Source: Wyeomyia smithii (Eukaryota > Arthropoda > Insecta > Diptera > Culicidae). Taken from it: a stretch of 64,000 nt of DNA. A program made the translations under genes and the position numbers. The stretch spans positions 930,001 through 994,000 of the forward strand of contig NC_073696.1 in assembly GCF_029784165.1 (NCBI RefSeq), read 5' to 3'. This document shows, one piece after another, positions 1 through 10,964 of the stretch (position 1 is the stretch's first letter; the number at the start of each line of letters is the position of its first letter). Below the pieces are notes generated by a model, which worked only from the letters and a program-made list of their open reading frames with translations, did not search any database and had not been told where the DNA came from.

Positions 1-1086
1 TCTTGCTTCTTTAGCTGCTGTACTTCCTTAACCAAATCTTCAATTGTACCATTGGCCGCCACTACTTGTAGTCTGTTATTCTTCCCATTTTCTAATTCCT
101 TGATTCTATCTGTTTTTTTCTGCGAGTTTCCTGGTTAAATCGTCGACTTTAGCCGATAACTCAGCTAAGGTAGTAAGATTACTAGCGTTAGCGACGGTAG
201 CGTAACTGTTAGAGCCATGTTCTGACTCGTATAAACGCCGAGCAGCTGGGTAGCCCAGTCCACGATCGACACGGATTCTCTGAATGTCCTTTTCTTTTAT
301 AAAGACGGGGCAGATTTTACTGTTTATACTATGCTCATTGCTGTCACATCGACTACATAGTTTTGTGTTCAGACATAGTTGATTTTCCTCAAGAGAGTGG
401 CTGTTGGAACAGTTTCCACATACAGCCGCTGGCGCCTGGCATCGTGTGCGCGTATGTCCAAATGCCCAACATCGGTAGCAGGTCATCGGCGATGGGTAAT
501 ACGGTCTCGTGCTCACTCTTAGGTATCCAAAATCGATATAGTCCGGTACGACTGTTCCCCTTATAGTTAAAATCATTGAAGGAGTGTTAACAAATCTGTC
601 ACCATCTCGGCGGGTGAAGCGTCTTATCGCCTATACACCATACTTCGATAATGAGTTTAACAGTTCTTGCTCAGACATATCTATCACATCCGGACAGGAC
701 ACAACGCATTTGCAGGTATTTAACGTGGGATGAGGAATGATTTTTACTTTGGTTTTGTCTGCTAGTTCAGTGAGGGCCAGTAGTTTAGAAACGTGGTTAT
801 CATTTTTCACATTCAGGGAATAATATTCGCCTCTGTTTTCCGGAAAGGCTCCTACGATTTTTCCACCGACGCACAGTTCAACGGACGTGCGAATGGTGAA
901 AGGGTTACGAGGTAGTTTTCCATTTAATGCCTCCATCCGTAAAACCGTTAGTTCACCGTGGTTATCACTTGTGTCCATCCATAATGGCAGCGTTCTCCTA
1001 GTTGAAGTGCCGTCAATCGTTCCACCTCGAAATCCGAACGCACTCCCGCCCGGAACCGGGTCGGGCTCAGACATATTTGATGTCAA
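1..1086 (-). pseudogene. I-clade-like non-LTR retrotransposon ORF1 (gag-like), broken and partial
   Basis: This is the nucleic-acid-binding ORF1 protein of a non-LTR retrotransposon, which coats element RNA. It starts at the ATG ending at 1086 (MSEPDP follows a few residues in). The first about 150 residues resemble the N-terminal gag-like part of I-clade ORF1. After 576 three zinc knuckles follow: a classical C-x2-C-x4-H-x4-C (CYRCWAFGHTRTRC), then CGNC...C and CSRC...C. The C-terminus is a charged, coiled-coil-like stretch. An in-frame TAG at 631-633 splits the frame; reading continues in the same frame immediately after it, so it is a point nonsense change. A second lesion is in the A-run (plus-strand T run at 111-117): the frame stops at 106, but one base over it stays open to base 1. 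ORF2 lies beyond the left edge. The family call comes from general resemblance and is moderately sure; the retrotransposon ORF1 call is firm. Confidence 0.8.
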
Positions 1087-1199
1087 CGACCTCTAAGCCG
1101 TGCGAAATATTTGGACAACGGAAAACTAAATTGCCAACAAAAGAAACACGCGGCGCGAGCGACGATAGTTTCTAACCTCTTTCACAGGCTTGCAAATAC
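1087..1199 (-). other. Putative 5' UTR of the I-clade-like element
   Basis: Non-coding stretch between the ORF1 start (1086) and the inverted-repeat element at 1200. By position it should hold the 5' UTR or internal promoter of the minus-strand element. No boundary or target duplication could be recognised, because the partner end is outside the window. Confidence 0.35.
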
Positions 1200-1355
1200 G
1201 GTAATTTTTGCCGAGAACGGCACCACTGAATGTTCGGTTAAAAAATTAATGACAGCTGTCACATTTTTTCGTAAATCTCGGTTCACCTAACTGAAATTTC
1301 GGCACAAAATATCCGTAATCTCGGTAGTGATACCTCTTCTCGGCAAAAATTACCG
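1200..1355. mobile_element. MITE-like element with 19-bp inverted repeats
   Basis: CGGTAATTTTTGCCGAGAA at 1200-1218 is repeated as its exact reverse complement at 1337-1355, giving a 156-bp unit with a 118-bp spacer. Pairing continues imperfectly inward (CGGCACCACTGA against the complement of CGGTAGTGATACC). The spacer holds a small palindrome, GACAGCTGTC. There is no coding capacity. Structure fits a non-autonomous DNA element or foldback; no clear target-site duplication was found, so the outer limits are uncertain. Confidence 0.55.
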
Positions 1356-1379
1356 AGACCCGGCAATAAATTCTAAGTG

Positions 1380-2225
1380 TGTAGAATTCCTTTCTTTACG
1401 ACACAAGCGCAAGTCAGTTTTTTTACTCTAGGGTTCGAGTTATCGTATAAGCTACTGGAGCATTCTGGAGAACAAGCTAAAGGTGATCTGGATTAAATTT
1501 TTGGAATGCCAAAATATTCTGCATATTGCCATGCGCAACTTTGGTTCTCCTTTTCCAATCAGATCATATTTTAAATTTTAAAAACATTTGTATTACATAC
1601 GAGTAGAATCACTTTTGTTGCTCTTCGTATTCACAAAATTCTCAAGTATGACTGTTTTATGAATTTTGAACCTCTTATTGTAAATAACACTCAAAAGTAA
1701 TTATTTTCGTTTGTTTTTATGAGCAATAAACATATCCATATGACAATCTATGTATTAATAAGTTAGCGATTGGCGAATGTTCCGCCAGTATGGATTTAGC
1801 GTTTAGCGTTTAGTGATTATCGAGCTAAATTTTCCAGTTAGCGAATTAGCGATAAGCGTCGCTAAACTTTCAGTTAGCGGAGCTCACCACAGGGAATCAG
1901 TGATTCCACGTTCGATTGATAAAATAGCAAGGTTTGTTAATCTCAAGTTACTCATCGTTGACCTCAAATAGTTCCTGATCAAATTTAGAGAAACTTCTTT
2001 CGCAAGCTGCAATACTAATTCCCATCTTAAAAAAAATCTGAGAGCGATTTCTATATTTGGTACCTAATTGGTCAATTTATACTAATGAATAAAATTAAAA
2101 GCTCTATTGCTCCACCTAGATGAATATTGTTTAATTCTGTTGAAACCGAAACGTAGTCTTAGAGCCGTTTTCGTTCAATAAGGAATTCGTCTCTATCGAT
2201 TTCTCCTGAAGCCTTTTCTAGATCT
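1380..2225. other. Unassigned AT-rich spacer
   Basis: No gene is visible. A cluster of TTAGCG/TTTAGCG words (at least seven between about 1758 and 1880) stands out as a degenerate short repeat. The rest shows no recognisable element. Confidence 0.5.
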
Positions 2226-2236
2226 TTTATTTTTTT

Positions 2237-2260
2237 TATTTATTTATTTATTTATTTCGT
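2237..2260 (-). repeat. (TAAA)n 3' tail of the CR1-like element
   Basis: Six uninterrupted TTTA units on the plus strand, which read as (TAAA)n at the 3' end of the minus-strand element, preceded by a T-run. A tetranucleotide tail instead of poly(A) is typical of several non-LTR lineages and marks the 3' terminus. Confidence 0.65.
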
Positions 2261-2398
2261 CAAACAAAAGTAGACTACATATGTTTAAAACTAACTTACA
2301 TGCTATATGATATTTATACTAGTGGGAGCAAAAAAAAGAGTTTATACATAATTGAATAATAATTTCTTCACTTGACGGATAATTACAATGAATGTTTT

Positions 2399-5300
2399 CT
2401 ATCGATTTAAATTGCGCGTTGAATTGAAATATTGTTTTAATTTAGTTCTCGACATAGAAAAGTCAATTGCTTCACAGTGTTGGTTATACACTAACATCAT
2501 TTGATTAATTGGCCCGTATTTAGCATAATTGTTTCGTTGATGATTTAAAGAAAACTAAGTCCGAGTTCGTAAATTTCTAGAAGGTACATAAAGATTGAGT
2601 TTTGATAATATTTCGGGTGAATCGACACGTTGAGATACGATATCGTTAACAAATGACATCATTGCGAATTCACGACGGGCTTTTAATGATTGGATGTCAA
2701 TAAGTCTGCAGCGTTCGTCATATGATGGTATGGGAAATGACGTCCATCGTAGATTACGAAGTGCATATAACAGGAATTGTTTTTGCACTGATTCTATTCT
2801 GTTTACATGTGTTGCAGAAAACGGAGACCATACAATGCTACAGTATTCTAAAAGTGACCTGACATAGGAATTATAAAGTGTTTTTATTGTGTATGGATCT
2901 TGGAAATTATAGCAGAAACGTTTTATAAAACTGAACATGTTACTAGCCTTATTAATAATTGTATTGTAGTGATCAGTGAATGTTAAATTTTGAGTCGAGT
3001 ATGACTCCTAGGTCCCTAACTCGTTCACTTTTCTCTACTACCTGATCTCCTAAGGAAATCATATTGCTTGGCATGTTTCTTTTTCTGCCAAAAGCCATCG
3101 AACTACATTTTTTAACGTTTAGCTGAAGAAGGCTTTTTTTACACCAAATGTAAAAATATTTTATCTCGTTACGAAAAATATTTACATCATCAGCGTTTTT
3201 AATTTCAATGAAAAGTTTAATATCGTCGGCATAAATAAGAATTTTTACATGTTTTAAAATAAAGGAAATGTCGTTTACAAATAATATAAATAGTAGAGGG
3301 TCCAAGTGAGAGCCTTGAGGAACTCCTGAGGTTACCTGAATAGGTTTCGATATTCTACCTTTAAATTTGACAGTTTGTTGACGATCTGTCAAATACGATT
3401 CAATCCATTTGAGTAATTGTGGATGAATTCCAATTTTTCGTAACTTGAAGAGAAGCAGGGGTATATCAATGCGATCGAAAGCTTTACTGAAGTCAGTATA
3501 TAAGGTTTCTACATAATTACCTTTATCCATTGCGTTCAAAGAGAAGTTAATAAACTCGAGTAAGTTAGTTGTTGTTGAGCGCCCTTTGAAAAAACCGTGT
3601 TGCGTTGAGGTAATTCTATTTTTTATTTGGTGGAATAACTTTTTGTTTATTATTGCTTCAAAAAGCTTAGGTATACAGGAAAGAATGGCTATGCCTCGAT
3701 AGTTGCTAATGTCGGTTTTTTTTACCAGATTTGAACACAGGCACTAGATATGAGTTTTTCCAGAATTTCGGGAAGCAACCGGATTCCAGCGACATATTGA
3801 AAATCAAGAACAGTGGGGAAGTTAGCTCTTTAGCTAAATGTTTCATGAATGCTGGCGGAATTCCGTCTGGTCCCGGACCTTTAGACGCATCCAGGGCTTT
3901 TAAAGTATCTTCAATTCCGCGTGCGCTGACATGTTCAATATTGAAATAGTTGGGAAACTCAGGAAAGTTGGTGAAGAATGTATTGTCACGATCAGATTCG
4001 GAGAAAGTTGTATAATTTTGTTGAAAAAAATCAGCAAATAGATCAGAGATGTATGCCGGGTTCTCTTCAACTTTGTCATGCAGTTGCATTTTTGAAGGAA
4101 AATTTTCAGATTTTAACTTTGATTTAACATGTTTGAAAAAATTTTTTGGACAGGATTTGATTTCAAGCTCAGTCTTTAATGTGAACTCTTCAAACGCGTT
4201 ACAAATGGCATCGTTTAATTCGCCGCAAATGTTAAGATAAGTTGTTAAAGCATCACGATTTTTATGAGTTTTGTATTTTTTATGTGCTTTTTGTTTTTTG
4301 TTTTTTAAGTTTTTAATTTGTCTATTGTACCAGACTGGGTATTTGGAATTGCCATGACGTCTTATTCTTTTCAATGGTGTTTCGCTAATAAATAAATCAG
4401 ATAATATGTTATAAAAATTTTCTATAGCCGAATCGACGTTTCCGTCTTCAAACAAAACATCTTGCCAGTTGATACTATTTAGTTTATGTTTTAATTCATC
4501 ATAGTTTGCTGACTGAAAGTCAAAAACATCTTCGAATTCATATTCGTCAGGTCTTTTATTCACATGCACAAATAAAAAAAACTCTATTGCTGTATGATAA
4601 ACTTCGTTCTTCCATAATGGTTGTAATGAATTCGTCACACAAAAGTCTTCACTAATGTTGGACATTAACAGATCTAGATAACAATTTTGTCCATTTTTCA
4701 CATGATTTATTTGATTAAGACCAAGACTAGAGGTATTATCAAAAAGAAGTTGCAGCGTTTCATTTTCGCCAATAATAGGAAGTAAAATGCTATGGTTATC
4801 GATGTCCGGAATAAAATCAATGTTGCGTTGGTTGAAATCACCGTATATGTGGAGTTTTACTTCAGGTAACAGCTTAGATGCATTATTTGGAGGGAAATAG
4901 ACAGAGACAAATACGTGTGTCTCTCCTGCTAGTTCTGCTTTCACCCAAACATGTTCGAACTCTTTAAACTGAATGGTGTCGATAAGCGCTGAATTAAAGT
5001 CTACTGACACCGCAATCAACACACCACCACCGGATTTCATTTCAGATAATTGATAGTTACGGTCATTTCTATAGACATTGTATCGGCAACCGTAGACTTC
5101 TTCGCTGCGAACACTCTCTTCCCAGCGGGTTTCGGCTGCTAAAATAACAGAAAATGAACAGGATAGTACATTTTTTTTTAATTTCGTTAATTTTGTGAGC
5201 GCCTCGCATGCGGTTAAAATTTTGGCAATATACAGAGATCTCGGTAGTGGTGGGGTGTTCGAGTGTAGAAGCTAAAGAATGAGAGTCATTATTAACAGAA

Positions 5301-5419
5301 GTGTTTACCAGAGCAGAGCAGGTCGCGTCATTTCCTACATCTCTAGGTTGAACAAAATTATCACCAGCAACGGTCCTCTGAATTGCGTTGAAGACACGAG
5401 TGCCTAGATGAGCACGCAA
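2399..5419 (-). pseudogene. CR1-like ORF2: APE endonuclease and reverse transcriptase, with four lesions
   Basis: ORF2 nicks target DNA (APE domain) and copies the element RNA (RT). It opens around the ATG at 5419, overlapping the end of ORF1 by 59 nt in the +1 frame. APE landmarks are YCQNFNRM near the start, KSGGGVLIAV and YGDFNQ; RT landmarks are GPGPDGIPP, DFSKAFDRID, GVPQGSHL and IYADDIKLF. The C-terminal cysteine/histidine stretch NQHCEAIDFSMSR ends at a TAG covering 2399-2401. Comparison with the 57-60 kb copy shows three one-base insertions: an A9 run near 5170, an A8 run near 3716-3723 and a T run near 2985. A single in-frame TAG lies just after 2555. The residue after GSHL is D where the other copy has G. 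The gene is inactive as written, but the damage is light. Confidence 0.85.
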
Positions 5420-6950
5420 TGCATTGTGAAGTAGGAAGGTGTGCAGGATCGCTGATCATCTGGGGTTGAGAAAGTGAAAACTCGTCGTTCGCCGGGTATG
5501 GGTTAAGAGTTTCGCCTCTTTGAAATTGAATCGTAGGAATGAAGTTAGATTGAGGTCTGGAGAATCGGTCTTTCGCTGCTGCAAGAAGCACTCTGTCAGG
5601 TGGTAACAGTTGATTTGCATGGAAACGACTAGAGTTGGTGTGATGTTGATTATTGTAGGAGTTGGTGACGTTATTCTGTTGCCTGTTGGCCATGTTATAG
5701 TTGGGGCTATTGTTATTATTCCAAAAACTGTTGTTGACGTGACGGTTGTGGTTGGTATATTTACGGTTACTATTGGTGTTGAAGTTGTAGTTGTTTCGAT
5801 TGGTACTTTGATGGTTATTATCGAGATTTCTGTTAAAGTTGAGGTTGCGATTCTGGTTCTGATTGTTGTTGTTATTGTTGAAGTAGTTCTTATTGTTGCG
5901 GTTGTTGTTGGAATTGTTATTATTATTGTAGTAATTGCTGTTGTAGTTATTTCTATTGTTATTGACAAAGTTGTTGTTATTATCGTTGTTGTTGTTGTGA
6001 ATGATATGGTTATGCCTAGGGTTGTTGTTTCTGTTGTAATTATTTCGCCTATAATGAATTCGTCTTCTGGCCCTCCGTTTTCTTGCTTTGTCAGCTTGTT
6101 TTTGCTGCTGCATAATACGGTGTAATTTTGTATCGTACGCTGTCCAGTCCTGTTTCCAAACTTTTCTCGAGCCAAGGGAACGCCATCCACTGTTTGGAAG
6201 ATCATTTGAAGGCTGGCCGGCCATAGTTATTTCCTCTGCCACACTTGGATAGCCAATGCTGTTTTCGATGGGCATCATTCTTGGCGTGTACTCAGAAATT
6301 CTGCTGCCAATTATTCGAAATTCTTCCAAGATTTCAGGAACACTACATTGAGTCTTAGAAGTGGCCACATCGATCAAATTTTCATTAACAGCTTCAAGCT
6401 GTTCGTCGACTTTATTAGTTATTTCATCAATATGACTGGTCAGCTTATTTGTAATCGAGTTGCTAAGTATCCCAAGTGACTCAGTCATGTTAACTTTAGC
6501 TTTAGTTATAGCATCGTCGAAAAGTGTCGTCACGTGGTTATTGATTTGTCTCACTACTTTTGTAGGAGAGATCACTTTTTTAACAGACGAAAGCTCCCGT
6601 TTTAGTTCATCGAATAGAGTTTCTTGTCGTTCGAGTGCCTCTTGAACGATTCCAAGTTTCTGCAATGTCGACGTCGATTTGTGTATTGCTTCGCTATGCT
6701 TTTTCACTAAGTCAGCAAGAAGAGCCTGCTGGTGTACCAGGTGACGAAAATTTAATTCCATCGCGATTCGCTCCTGGCAATCATTGCAGGCTGGCATCAT
6801 GTAGGACCTAATCTGGTCTTCCTTGTTTCGTTGAACACCTGCGCATGCGGCATGGAATCGTAGGGAACACCCCTCACACTTCCATAAGTTCCGGTTGTCC
6901 GAAGACCCAAAACCGCACACCACACAGTTTCCACTAACTAACGATGTCAT
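5361..6950 (-). CDS. CR1-like ORF1: PHD-finger, coiled-coil, asparagine-rich RNA-binding-type protein
   Basis: Intact 529-residue ORF1. Residues 9-58 form a C4-H-C3 PHD-type zinc finger (C9, C12, C25, C28, H33, C36, C55, C58). Residues from about 60 to 205 are heptad-rich and likely coiled coil (trimerisation is usual for ORF1 proteins). A basic patch around residues 290-305 (ARKRRARRR) leads into about 145 residues dominated by Asn with Arg, Tyr, His and Gln, a prion-like low-complexity tract. The start is the first ATG after a stop-rich leader and sits eight residues before the first zinc ligand. Function inferred from position and family: binds element RNA and forms the RNP with ORF2. The minus-strand reading explains the long Ile/Thr-rich and Val-rich frames seen opposite it. 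Confidence 0.85.
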   Translation of the reverse strand: MTSLVSGNCVVCGFGSSDNRNLWKCEGCSLRFHAACAGVQRNKEDQIRSYMMPACNDCQERIAMELNFRHLVHQQALLADLVKKHSEAIHKSTSTLQKLGIVQEALERQETLFDELKRELSSVKKVISPTKVVRQINNHVTTLFDDAITKAKVNMTESLGILSNSITNKLTSHIDEITNKVDEQLEAVNENLIDVATSKTQCSVPEILEEFRIIGSRISEYTPRMMPIENSIGYPSVAEEITMAGQPSNDLPNSGWRSLGSRKVWKQDWTAYDTKLHRIMQQQKQADKARKRRARRRIHYRRNNYNRNNNPRHNHIIHNNNNDNNNNFVNNNRNNYNSNYYNNNNNSNNNRNNKNYFNNNNNNQNQNRNLNFNRNLDNNHQSTNRNNYNFNTNSNRKYTNHNRHVNNSFWNNNNSPNYNMANRQQNNVTNSYNNQHHTNSSRFHANQLLPPDRVLLAAAKDRFSRPQSNFIPTIQFQRGETLNPYPANDEFSLSQPQMISDPAHLPTSQCIACSSRHSCLQRNSEDRCW

Positions 6951-7205
6951 GTTTACAAAAAAAAGTGTAAATAACGTACAAACTTACTCGCGCGGAGCTT
7001 GAGTTGACTTACTGGCACAAAAGCACCTACAAGCGAAAAGAGAATGTAAGAATGATCCAGCAACAGGATCCAAATTTCAGGATAATCCTGTTAACTGATG
7101 ATATCATTTCTCGTCTTAATTCTTTCTTATAGCTTAGTCCAGCGTTTGCGCTTCTTCACCTGGCATTCTCTACTTTCGACAAACACGTTCTGGGTCAATT
7201 TCTAG

Positions 7206-7290
7206 TACACTGCCGCTCCAAGCATAACTGTCCCATATTCTGTGTAAACCTTATGGACGCTGGGACAGTTCTGCTTGGAGCGGCAGTACA
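7206..7290. mobile_element. Hairpin MITE with TACA direct repeats
   Basis: Arms 7210-7235 and 7261-7286 are reverse complements over 26 bp with one mismatch, separated by a 25-bp loop. The hairpin starts CTGCCGCTCC and ends GGAGCGGCAG, and both sides are flanked by TACA (7206-7209 and 7287-7290), which looks like a 4-bp target-site duplication. It has no coding capacity. The compact foldback form fits a non-autonomous element; the parent family is unknown. Confidence 0.6.
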
Positions 7291-8094
7291 GTGCGCTTAT
7301 TGTTCAAAAACTTATGTAATGCCATTTACTTGTTAGCACCCTCCTGTATATCCAGACTCTTTTGCTGCAAGTATTTCTGAGTATTGTTGATTTCAATTAG
7401 AATTGAAGCCCAAAAACCAAGAAGATGGGCATGTTGACCGGTTCGGTGTTCGCAAGATTTTGGGGCCCCTTTGGGTGGTGGGCCTGGTGCGGACCGCACC
7501 AACCGCACCCCCCCAGCTACGCTACTGTGCAAGAGAATTCTACTTCGACGCGTTCTGTCTCCGACCGTTCCGCAAACGAAAGTGATTAAAATCTCTGAGC
7601 CGAACTGAGCCCTTTGTTCGAGCCCGGATATTGTATGCCAAGTGGCTAACTGAATTTCGGGTTTCCCGATGAAACTATTTCCTCTTGTAGATCTTTGACG
7701 AAGATCGAATATCATCTAATATGTTTAATTAAAAATAATAATTGGTTTTCGCGGTAATGCTGTTTAATGTTTACTTTACCGGAGACTAAAAATAAAATAT
7801 TCCAACATAATATTCTGGTTGGATTGCCTTACTTCAGAATTCATCATTACTTTGTTATGACTGACAAACGATTGGCGCAATTTTAACGATAGTGAAGACT
7901 CAAACCACTATTTCGTCTCCCGGTTCAAACTAGGGGTGATTACTCATAATTCTTATCCTTTATGTTTACCGTTCTTAACTGTCATTGTAATATGTTTAAT
8001 CGAATCCAATATGTACACTGTTACAAACTTGGTATTCCAGCTATTATTTCTTCGGAAAATGTGCCATCGCGCTTTGTGTTCCACTTACCTGACC
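7291..8094. other. Unassigned spacer
   Basis: No supported gene. A GC-rich patch at about 7465-7530 contains a palindrome around GGTGCGGACCGCACC followed by a C-run and AGCTACGCTACTG. It looks like the end of some dispersed repeat, but I cannot name it. Confidence 0.35.
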
Positions 8095-8350
8095 TTACCA
8101 ATCAGACGAGAGCCGTGGTGGCTCGTGCTGTATCAAGAAGTTGTCGCCATGTTGCTCGATTTTGGGCTGTATTTCGCCAGTTCCACGGCGTCTCATCACC
8201 CGCAAGTCTCCTGCGTTCTGTTCGAGCCATCGTGCACGCTGCGCCCTTCTATTGTTGGTGTCGGCAGAGTTGGTGGAAAGAAGTGATTTCATAGGGTTGG
8301 AGTCCGGCATCCTTACGACGTGACCGCCCCACCGCAACCTATTGACTTTC
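8095..8350 (-). pseudogene. RTE-like ORF2 C-terminal fragment
   Basis: The minus strand encodes RLRWGGHVVRMPDSNP followed by an arginine-rich segment ending RARWLEQ. This matches the conserved 'RWxGHVxRMPxxR...RW' C-terminus found after the RT domain in RTE-type and related retroelements. The frame then shifts: the expected ending WRQLLDTARATTALV and its stop (near 8104-8106) is readable in another frame. Only the last about 85 codons survive, so this is a 5'-truncated or heavily deleted copy. It may belong to the same family as the element at 32.3-34.2 kb, but the parts do not overlap, so this cannot be shown here. Confidence 0.6.
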
Positions 8351-10964
8351 GCCAGGTGTGCAATTTTCCAATGTTTTCATATTTTGCCAGTTTAATCCAG
8401 ATTTTTATTCTGCTTAAATTCTTATTTTTTTGGTCATTTTCGTAAATTTAAAAATGCAAAATTTGTAAACTGATATATCTCTAAGCATTATTTCAGAGTT
8501 TTTTTCAGTTGAATAAGGAGATGAACTACCCCGCTGATACAAAATCTTCTTCTCGCACGAAATTCAGTCAACACCATGACAACGTGTCCTGACATAGAGT
8601 TTCAGCAAAAACATTCATAACAATATGAAAAATTGGCAAACAATTATAGTTGTTTGAAAAAAAGAGGCAAAATAATGTTAATTTAATTCCCGAATTTTGA
8701 GGTTTTCCCAGAAGGTTCAAAAGTCTGCCTTCAAGGTTCTCCAACTAATGTCATTGAATATTTTCTATCCTCAGCTTTAGCACGCAAACTAACTTATTAC
8801 GCAATTCACAACCCAAGATGCGAATGAACCATTTCCTCTTTTCCCACATTCGGTACAATGGCTGCATTGAAGTGCTTGAAAAACCCAAGCGACGACTGCT
8901 GGTACATTTCGGGCCTCTAATGCGCAACTAAAATTCCGTGAGGGATGCGATGTCTACAAAGAATGTGTCGACGTATATCAAACAATGTGTTAATTAGATT
9001 CTTCTGGAAAATGTTTATACTCCCGTGCGTCGTCGGCGTGCATAAATTTCGTATACCGAATTCGCAGATGTACGTGATTGTACAACTTGCTCATTGGAAA
9101 CCAGGCGGAAGAATATTTAAATATTTAAATTCGAATTTGTTTCGGTGTCTGTGCATTCAAGAGAGAAATTTACATAGAAAAACATGACAATAGTGAAATT
9201 TTAGAATTGTCATTGTTCACATCCATGATGTTAAAATTTGTAAGGGTCATACCACAGTAATTCTGTTCGAAACTGGTGTACCTACTTACTTTGTATCGGT
9301 TGAAATTGGAAAAATAACCAGAAACACCCACTGTTTATTAATACATAACACAATTCAAATAAAACCGCACCATAGGTCCTTCTATGGGTTCATTTCATGC
9401 AACATTGTTAGGAGCATAATTGTTTGTTCGCATTCCCAAGCAAGCAAAAGCGGTTTTGTTTTCATTGAACGACGATAACGTCGAGGGCAGTGAATTCTCT
9501 GCGTTCAACTTTTTGCTTGCTGTGCCCCCGGGCCATGCTTTGTTGGCTCATAACAACTTTTTGCGTACAAAAACTAATCCGCAAATCGCATAATTTACTG
9601 TGATTATTTGCATGCAATACCGATTTATTTCCCACTCTTCGTTATCTATTTGCTCGAAATTAAATACCGGATTATGCACTTCAGAAGAGAAAAAAAAAAC
9701 ACAATCACATACACAATCGAAAATATTAAATATTTAATTGCGTGCTGTCCTATTGAAGCAGTACACTGATTGTGTTGCAAAATTTATGCCTTTCTCTGCA
9801 ACGAAACTCCCAGCCTGCTGAGCATCGTTGTTTGGCAAAGCAGGTGCATCAAGTGTGCCACAAAATATGGCCCTCGATCGCTGCAGAGTTACGATGTCGA
9901 GATTGGGAAAATTATGGCCATTTACGATTAGTATAAGCTCACAAAAAAGCTCATCTATCATAATAATGCTAGCTCTATCGAACGAGCACATGAGTACATC
10001 GTATAGAACCTGAGCTTGTCCTCCGTCAATAATTCAGCATCTCGCCCGGGATGGCACACAAATTTAGTTTACATTAACGCCACACACACCCATCGTTCGG
10101 TTCGTTCACTTTCCCAGCGCGCAACCTCAGATCGTTATACATATCGAATGATCAAATATTCATAGCGAAATTCCATGTTCCATATGTCATACCAGTAGGC
10201 GGGTGGAAATTCCACAGCATGCTGCAGAGCTTGTGAATCATCGAAATTCGTTCCTCTTCGCTGCGAGGGGGTAATGGTAGGGTATGTAGCGTATCGGACA
10301 TCACCGCCAACAAAAGTGACAGTGGTGTTGCACGGGTTAACAGTTTTTCTCAGCAGGGAATTTTAAATTTCCTGTCTTTGGGATCGTCCAACGCGGGGAC
10401 GGTCAGTTTGTAAATTATTTGTTGGCACCGCTTCGGTCATTCGCTCGTTTGCCGTGTCCATGACTATTACTACAACACTGCAGTAGTACAAGCGTGCAAC
10501 ACCCGACCGGCCAACGCCAGCACCCGCCTATTGTGCTGCTGCTGCTGCTGCTTCCGGTGGATGAGCCCCGTATGCAATCATATTTAGCGCAAGCGAAAGG
10601 GTAGTGGAAAACAAGAAAAAATATCGCTACCGGAGCGCACAACGTTGAATAAGTTATGAGCTTAATACCGTAGCCTTGTGGTTTGCATTGTTATTAATTT
10701 TAATTGCGCTTGCCTTCGCGTGGACCGAGTGCGGTCGCGTTATGCTTTCGTTATTGGTTTACGCTTCTCGCGTAATTGCAATTTTGTTAACGAGCGGAAC
10801 TATCAAAACACGCGTCTGTCACAAGCTGATGAGTGATATAATCGAGAACAAGTTCAAATTTATCATTTACTATGCTTCAAGTGAGTTTGCAAAATGTAAA
10901 AAGTACTGCCAGAGACAGGACTATTGGCTAGCCGAACAATTGGAATAAGATTCGGACATAATGT
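8351..10964. other. Unassigned spacer with short simple repeats
   Basis: No gene recognised. Small features only: an ATATTTAAATATTTAAAT palindromic stretch near 9112-9131 and a short CTG-type run near 10538-10552. Open frames up to 90 codons here lack recognisable domains. Confidence 0.45.

Larger units (their letters stand above)
2226..6950 (-). mobile_element. CR1-like non-LTR retrotransposon, almost full length
   Basis: Minus-strand element read from about 6950 (ORF1 start; the 5' UTR probably extends a little beyond) down to a (TAAA)n tail seen as (TTTA)n at about 2237-2260 on the plus strand. It carries a PHD-finger ORF1 (5361-6950) and an APE plus reverse-transcriptase ORF2 (about 5419 to 2399), in the standard order. 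The RT signature (DFSKAFDRIDIP, SGVPQGSHL, YADD) and an ORF1 with a PHD finger are CR1-like; the exact clade is inference. A related plus-strand copy sits at 56.4-60.05 kb. Flanking target duplication was not identified. Confidence 0.8.

Noticed and set aside
5456..6205. Long Ile/Thr-rich minus frame and Val-rich plus frame opposite ORF1
   Set aside because: Both are alternative readings of the AAC/AAT repeats that encode the Asn-rich tract of the true ORF1.
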